The notes beneath the pieces were generated by a model. That model made no database searches and was not told the origin of the DNA. It worked only from the letters and a program-made list of their open reading frames with translations. The position numbers and the translations under genes were made by a program. Positions 59,765 through 64,000 of a DNA stretch of 64,000 bases are shown one piece after another (within the stretch, counting starts at the first letter, position 1; each line of letters opens with the position of its first letter). Source of the DNA: Paucibacter aquatile (GTDB lineage: Bacteria > Pseudomonadota > Gammaproteobacteria > Burkholderiales > Burkholderiaceae_C); contig NZ_POSP01000003.1 of NCBI RefSeq assembly GCF_002885975.1, forward strand, positions 3,100,001 through 3,164,000, written 5' to 3'.

Positions 59765-60643
59765 TCACGCGGGCGCGAGGGGCTTGCCGGTCTCCGCACG
59801 CCAACAGCTGCCGTCTTCCTCGCTGCAGAAGGACGCCAGCAGGGCCGTGTCCAGGGCCTGGCCCGGCAGGGGCAGCTCTTCGTTGGGCCAGCGTTTGACC
59901 AGATGGCCGTTGGCCACGCCGCCAGCATGGAGCGCTTGGTAGGCGCGGCGGTGCTGCATGGTCACGCCGGCGTTGGCATTGGCGATGATGCGGCTCTCGC
60001 CCAGCTGCCAGGGTTCGAAGTAGGCGTCGGCCAGGCGGTCGACCTCGCGGAAGTAAGCGCGCGCGCCCTCGGCATCGAGCTTGCGGCGCACGGTGCGGGT
60101 GATCTGGCCTTGCAGCTGGTCCAGCGCTTCATAGCTCATGGCCTGCACGGCGGCCGGCGAGAGATCGCGGCCCTGCATCAGTGCCTGAAGCGCCGGCGCC
60201 GCTTTCAGCTCTGCGGACAAGGCCAGCACCATGGCCGACACCACGGCATGGTGAGGCGCCACGGCGGTGGCGATGGAGCGGGTTTGCGGCTGATAAGGGC
60301 AGCGGATCTCGACAAAACGCGGCTTGGTCGGGCCCGAGCAGCCGTCGTGGTGGTAGTACTCGCCCTGGCTCAGCCGGCCCTTGCTGGAGCGGCCGCGCAC
60401 ATCGCGGTAGCTCGGGTGCCGGCTGTCCAGGTTCAGGCAGACGACCAGGCCGGTGGCATCGGCCAGCTGGAAAAAGGGCTCGCGCCATTCGGGCTGCAAC
60501 AGGATCTCGTGCAGATAGTCGCTGGGCGCGATCGCCGCATCCGCGGCCTCGGGCTCCAGGCCTTCGATCACCAGCACGAAAGGCTTGGGCCGGCGCACGC
60601 GCCAGCGGCGGCCGGCGAAATCGAGGATGGAGGATGCAGACAT
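59765..60643 (-). CDS. Putative 2OG-Fe(II) oxygenase (TauD/clavaminate-synthase-like)
   Basis: A 292-residue cytoplasmic protein, not firmly recognised. YYHHDGCSG contains an HxD iron-type pair (H98, D100), and about 130 residues later IIANANAGVTMQHRRAYQ gives a distal His (H231) with Arg nearby. This is the spacing and N-x-H-x-R style of TauD/clavaminate-synthase-like dioxygenases. GGVANGHLVKRWPNEELPLPG closes the sheet. ATG 60643 (MSASSILDF) starts just before the first strand. It could act on an amino acid or small natural product. No biosynthetic neighbours are evident. The fold call is inference from motif spacing. Confidence 0.5.
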   Translation of the reverse strand: MSASSILDFAGRRWRVRRPKPFVLVIEGLEPEAADAAIAPSDYLHEILLQPEWREPFFQLADATGLVVCLNLDSRHPSYRDVRGRSSKGRLSQGEYYHHDGCSGPTKPRFVEIRCPYQPQTRSIATAVAPHHAVVSAMVLALSAELKAAPALQALMQGRDLSPAAVQAMSYEALDQLQGQITRTVRRKLDAEGARAYFREVDRLADAYFEPWQLGESRIIANANAGVTMQHRRAYQALHAGGVANGHLVKRWPNEELPLPGQALDTALLASFCSEEDGSCWRAETGKPLAPA

Positions 60644-60720
60644 GAGGGAGCGGGAGTGGCGAGGCGCCGCGAATTTTAGGCCCCCGCCTTGGCCTGCCCC
60701 GGGCCGAGACGTCGACGTGT

Positions 60721-62652
60721 CTATTCGAACTGCAGCTCGACGCTGAAGTTGGCCGTCAGTGCCGGCAGCACACCCGGCGCCGAGGTCCAGACGCCCGCCC
60801 AGGTCTTGCCTGTGACGGTGCCGGTCCAGACCGAACCGTTGCCATCGATCAGCTGCAGCGCGGTTGGCGTGGCGGTGCCGGAAGCGCTGAGCGGGCCGCC
60901 GACCTGGGCGATCAGGAACACATCGCTGCGGCCGTTGCACGTGAGCTTGTTGGCCTCGCTGGGCGTGCAGACGGTGTTGCTGGTCTTGTCAAAGTGGGTC
61001 GAGTAGCGGCTTTTGTTGCTCTTCACCTCGATCTTGCCGGCGGCATCCAGGGCCAGCCAGACGCGCAGGGCGGCCGGGTTGTCGGCCGGCGGGCCGCTCC
61101 AGCTGGAGCCGGGCGCTTGCCCGGGCACATTGCCGTCGCCGAACAACACGGGCACGGCAAAGCTGCCCGCACCGGTGCCGCTGGATGTGGCGGTGGCGAC
61201 CTTGGCCCAGGTGCCGGTCCAGCTCAGGCCGCTCAGCATGCCGCTGAAGGTGTAGCCCTGGGCGTCCGGACCGGTCATCAGCAGGGTGGGCGTGCTTGCA
61301 CCCTGCGCAGTGAACATGCCGTGCTGTGAGCTCTGGGTGATGCGGCTGGACGCGCCCACGCAGTTCTCGGCATTGGCCGCGCCGTAGGTGCAGAGCGTTT
61401 GCAGGCTGCCCTTGACCTTGTGAAAGTCGTAGGTGCCGCCGCTGATGAGGCCCTGGGCATCCAGGCTGAAGCTGACGCGCAGCGGGTAGCTCTCGCCCCC
61501 GTTGACCGACAAGGTACCCACGGCAGGCAGGGCAGCCGGGGCGCTGGAGCCGCCGCCGCTGGGGAAGGCAAAGTTGCTCAAGCGTGTGAGGGAGAAGGCG
61601 TGGCCGTCGGGGTCGATGCCTTTGACGCTGCGGCCGTCGGCCGACAGGGTGGCGCTGAAGCTGCCGGGCTGGTCGGCGCTGTTCAGGGCCAGGCCTTGGA
61701 GCGTGATCGTGCCGTCGGCGGCGCGGCTGGCGCCCATCACCGTGGCGAAGTCTCGCGGATGGTTGTTGCTGTCGGTTCGCTCGACAAAGCTCGTGCTGCT
61801 GCAGTTGGCATCGCTGTGCTCACGCACGATGGAGCGCGCGAACTGCACGCGATTGGCGCTGACCTTCTGAATGTCCCACACCTTGAGCCGGCCCTGACCA
61901 TCGCAGGGCATCTGCCAGAAACCGGTCAGGGTGTCGGTGGCGATCAGCACCAGCGGGTTGGCGTTCAGGCTCGAGGCCTGGCTCCAGAAATGGGTCAGCG
62001 CGGCGCTGTTGGAAACCAGGGTGAGTGCCGGCAGGTCTTTGCTGAGGCTGCTGCTCAAGCTGCTGCCTGGCTTGGACAGATCGGCGGCGCTCACCAGCTT
62101 GGCGGCAGTGTCGGCCGCGATGGTGATGCCGTTGGCGGGGTTGCGATCGCTGTCCAGCGACTGCAGGGCCACCAGTATGTTCTGGACTGCAGCCGGGTCG
62201 GTGCTCAGGTCCGCCGGAGTGACGACGGCGGGGGCGCTGGAGCTGCCCAGCGTCAACGCGCCGATCTTGAAGCTGACGGTCTTGCCCTCGGGGTAGCTGA
62301 ACTGACCTTGCGCATCGGTGACGCCGACCTTGGTGCCTTCGACCCACACCTCCAGGCCCTGCACGGCAGAGTCCGTGAACACGCCGGTCTTGACCGGCAC
62401 CGGCGTGGGTGCCGGTGCGGGTGCAGGCGAGGGCGAGGGGACCGGAGCGGGTGTGGGCGAGGCACTGTCGCCGCTCCCTCCGCCTCCGCCGCAAGCGGAC
62501 AGCAGACAGAGCAGCGAGGCTGCCGCCAGCCCAGCGGTCCAAGCCGCTGTGCGCTCCCTTCTTGCCGCAGCCCGGTGCGGCAGCGGCCTCGCGGCGGGTC
62601 GAGGGCAGCTTGTGCTCAGCGAGCTTTGTGTGGGCTTGGTCGGGTGCTTCAT
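60721..62652 (-). CDS. Large lipoprotein with repeated beta domains, unknown function
   Basis: A 643-residue protein with an unusually long N-terminal region before the signal helix (LAAASLLCLLSAC) and a lipobox LSAC followed by Gly/Ser and Pro/Ala tracts. A carboxypeptidase-like Ig module (TDSAVQGLEVWVEGTKVGVTDAQGQFSYPEGK, split over strands) follows. The C-terminal half contains GGESYPLRVSFSLDAQGL, TYDFHKVKGSLQTLCTYG and YTFSGMLSGLSWTGTWAKVAT, shared almost in order with the neighbouring upstream protein (62856-64000). It is a likely outer-membrane or surface lipoprotein. ATG 62652 is used; another lies 10 codons upstream. Confidence 0.7.
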   Translation of the reverse strand: MKHPTKPTQSSLSTSCPRPAARPLPHRAAARRERTAAWTAGLAAASLLCLLSACGGGGGSGDSASPTPAPVPSPSPAPAPAPTPVPVKTGVFTDSAVQGLEVWVEGTKVGVTDAQGQFSYPEGKTVSFKIGALTLGSSSAPAVVTPADLSTDPAAVQNILVALQSLDSDRNPANGITIAADTAAKLVSAADLSKPGSSLSSSLSKDLPALTLVSNSAALTHFWSQASSLNANPLVLIATDTLTGFWQMPCDGQGRLKVWDIQKVSANRVQFARSIVREHSDANCSSTSFVERTDSNNHPRDFATVMGASRAADGTITLQGLALNSADQPGSFSATLSADGRSVKGIDPDGHAFSLTRLSNFAFPSGGGSSAPAALPAVGTLSVNGGESYPLRVSFSLDAQGLISGGTYDFHKVKGSLQTLCTYGAANAENCVGASSRITQSSQHGMFTAQGASTPTLLMTGPDAQGYTFSGMLSGLSWTGTWAKVATATSSGTGAGSFAVPVLFGDGNVPGQAPGSSWSGPPADNPAALRVWLALDAAGKIEVKSNKSRYSTHFDKTSNTVCTPSEANKLTCNGRSDVFLIAQVGGPLSASGTATPTALQLIDGNGSVWTGTVTGKTWAGVWTSAPGVLPALTANFSVELQFE

Positions 62653-62855
62653 ATCTAGCGTGGCTTTGCGGCATGGGCCCATGCCTGGAAGGTTGCCCGC
62701 CGCTCTGGCAGGCTTGTGAGGTGAGAGTCACAAGCCGCCAAAAGCTCAGCCCCTGAAGTGCGGGGGCGGGAAAGCACGGGGGTCAGGTCTTGCGGCTGCC
62801 TACCAGGCGTCAAGGGGGGCAGGGCGCCGGGGGGCCGAGGCCCATGAGCAGTGGG

Positions 62856-64000
62856 TCAAGGGCCGAGGATCAGGTTGACGCTGAAGCTGCCTGAGCCGGT
62901 CAGGCTGGAGTTGGGCGTGGCCACCTTGGTCCAGGTTCCGCTCCACACCATGCCCTGCACCCGGCCGTTGAAGCTGTAGCCGTAGGAATCGGCCGCCATG
63001 TTCAGCGTCACCTCGGCGTTGCTGCCGTTCTTGTTCAGCGGGCCGCTTTGCGTGGCCGTGCCAAAGCTGTTGCTGGCGCCGATGCAGCTGATGTCGCCGC
63101 TGAAGGTGCAGGGCGTCATCGTGCCCTTGAGCTTGTGGAAGTCATAGCCGCCGCCGGTCAGCTGGCCGGTGCTGCTGAGCGTCAGGTTGACGCGCAGGGG
63201 ATAGCTCTCGCCATCGCTGCCGATCAGCAAGTTGCTGCCGGGGCCGGCGGGCGCCATATTGCTGGTGTAGACGTTGACGCGCCAGCCGCTCACCCGCGCG
63301 GTGCTGCCCACTCCTTCCAGCACGACCATGCGGCCCTGGCGGTTCTGAAGCAGCTTCCATTCGCGCACCGTGCTGCCGCGCTGCAGGCGCAGGGCGCCGT
63401 CCGCCGTGAGGCTCCAGCTCAGCGGGAAGCGGGTTTCGCTGCCGTCCGGGTTGCGCTGCACCTGGTTGCCCACCCCGCGGCTGCCGATCTCGAAGGAAAT
63501 TTCGGGCGCAAAGCCATGCTGCCATCGGCTGTAGATCCAGGGGCTGTCGCTGAAGACCTGGCCTTCCACGCCCACGGCCGCCACCTCATGGGCGCGCCGC
63601 GTGGCGCCGTCCTGGGTGTCCACGGCGATCAGGTACTTCATGCCCAGGCTGTCGTCATTGGCCAGCTCGGCATAGCTGCGTTCGAACACCGGCGTGCTGA
63701 GGATGAATCGGCCCTCGCTGAGGCGCCATTTGAACTGCGTGCCGCTGCGCAGCAGGCGCGCGGTGTCTGCGCCGGTGAACTCGAGGATGTCGGCGCCATG
63801 GCCATCGTCGATGGACTGCACGCCAGCGATGCGCTCGCCCACTTGGAAGCCCCCAGCCAGCGGCGTCAGCTGTTTGGCATCGCTGGCCTTGACCAGGCCT
63901 GAGGCCGTCCACTGTTCCTTGCGGATCTGGCCCGTTTGCGGGCCGCTGAGCACCTTCTCGCGGGTGCGCAGGCTCAGCGCCTGGGTGCCGCCGTCGAGGT
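62856..64000 (-). CDS. Paralogous surface protein, 5' end outside window
   Basis: The reading frame is open to the window edge on the minus strand, so the N-terminus is missing; about 381 residues are visible. The C-terminal part has DGESYPLRVNLTLSSTGQL, YDFHKLKGTMTPCTFSGDISCIG and YSFNGRVQGMVWSGTWTKVAT, the same domain as the downstream lipoprotein (60721-62652), with Cys pairs in equivalent places. The visible N-terminal part (VGERIAGVQSIDDG; WRLSEGRFILSTPVFE) is beta-rich. The two genes are tandem paralogues separated by about 200 bases. Function unknown. Confidence 0.7.
   Translation of the reverse strand, partial: LDGGTQALSLRTREKVLSGPQTGQIRKEQWTASGLVKASDAKQLTPLAGGFQVGERIAGVQSIDDGHGADILEFTGADTARLLRSGTQFKWRLSEGRFILSTPVFERSYAELANDDSLGMKYLIAVDTQDGATRRAHEVAAVGVEGQVFSDSPWIYSRWQHGFAPEISFEIGSRGVGNQVQRNPDGSETRFPLSWSLTADGALRLQRGSTVREWKLLQNRQGRMVVLEGVGSTARVSGWRVNVYTSNMAPAGPGSNLLIGSDGESYPLRVNLTLSSTGQLTGGGYDFHKLKGTMTPCTFSGDISCIGASNSFGTATQSGPLNKNGSNAEVTLNMAADSYGYSFNGRVQGMVWSGTWTKVATPNSSLTGSGSFSVNLILGP

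Overview
The window is high-GC DNA, densely packed with genes on both strands, that reads as a piece of a betaproteobacterial chromosome of the order Burkholderiales. A Roseateles/Rubrivivax/Leptothrix-like member fits best. That placement is inferred from gene content: ubiquinone genes ubiC and ubiA, putA, proC, an E. coli-type pyrF, mnmH, two PEP-CTERM proteins, abundant TonB-dependent receptors and FecI/FecR systems. No rRNA, tRNA, CRISPR array, integrase or transposase was found. The genes at both window edges (putA at the left, a large secreted or lipoprotein-like protein at the right) are cut by the window.

Layout. 1-11 kb is mostly housekeeping: proline catabolism (putA) coupled to a TPR/HExxH protein, an iodotyrosine-deiodinase-like nitroreductase, proC, ubiC, a histone-H1-tailed putative DNA-binding protein, a Gfo/Idh/MocA oxidoreductase and pyrF. 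11-19 kb is a FecI-FecR-FecA-like surface signalling operon. Its receptor carries two STN signalling domains, and the operon ends with a large secreted HEVGHSLGFQHN metalloprotease. 19-25 kb holds ubiA, a second ECF sigma factor with a zinc-finger anti-sigma factor, mnmH, a membrane-anchored TAXI protein, a HEASH protein and a PEP-CTERM protein.

25.4-41.4 kb is one long minus-strand nutrient-uptake locus. Transcribed leftwards it holds a TonB-dependent receptor, a sigma-54 activator (PAS-AAA-Fis), a complete HAAT/Liv ABC transporter, an alpha/beta hydrolase and a second complete HAAT/Liv transporter. The receptor and the first transporter each have a sigma-54 -24/-12 promoter preceded by the same 13-bp motif at exactly the same 23-bp distance. 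This is strong sequence evidence that the activator encoded between them controls both, giving an outer-membrane-to-cytoplasm uptake regulon. The substrate is unknown; an organic acid, aromatic compound or ester is an inference. A ~430-bp element made of two facing copies of a repeat sits inside this transporter operon.

41.8-64 kb is accessory. The most striking gene (42605-43933, minus) encodes an ExoY/CyaA/edema-factor-family nucleotidyl cyclase with the lysine pair and the DxD metal site intact. The class is known from secreted toxins activated by host actin or calmodulin. Around it are a DUF1566 PEP-CTERM protein, a secreted esterase, a decayed peptide-binding protein gene, a phosphoethanolamine-transferase-like membrane protein with an altered active site, a PadR/HAAS pair, a metallophosphoesterase, a secreted protein with a class-C beta-lactamase-fold hydrolase, a cytochrome P450 divergent from an AraC regulator, an outer-membrane beta-barrel, a third TonB-dependent receptor, a putative 2OG-Fe(II) oxygenase and two paralogous proteins sharing a C-terminal domain.
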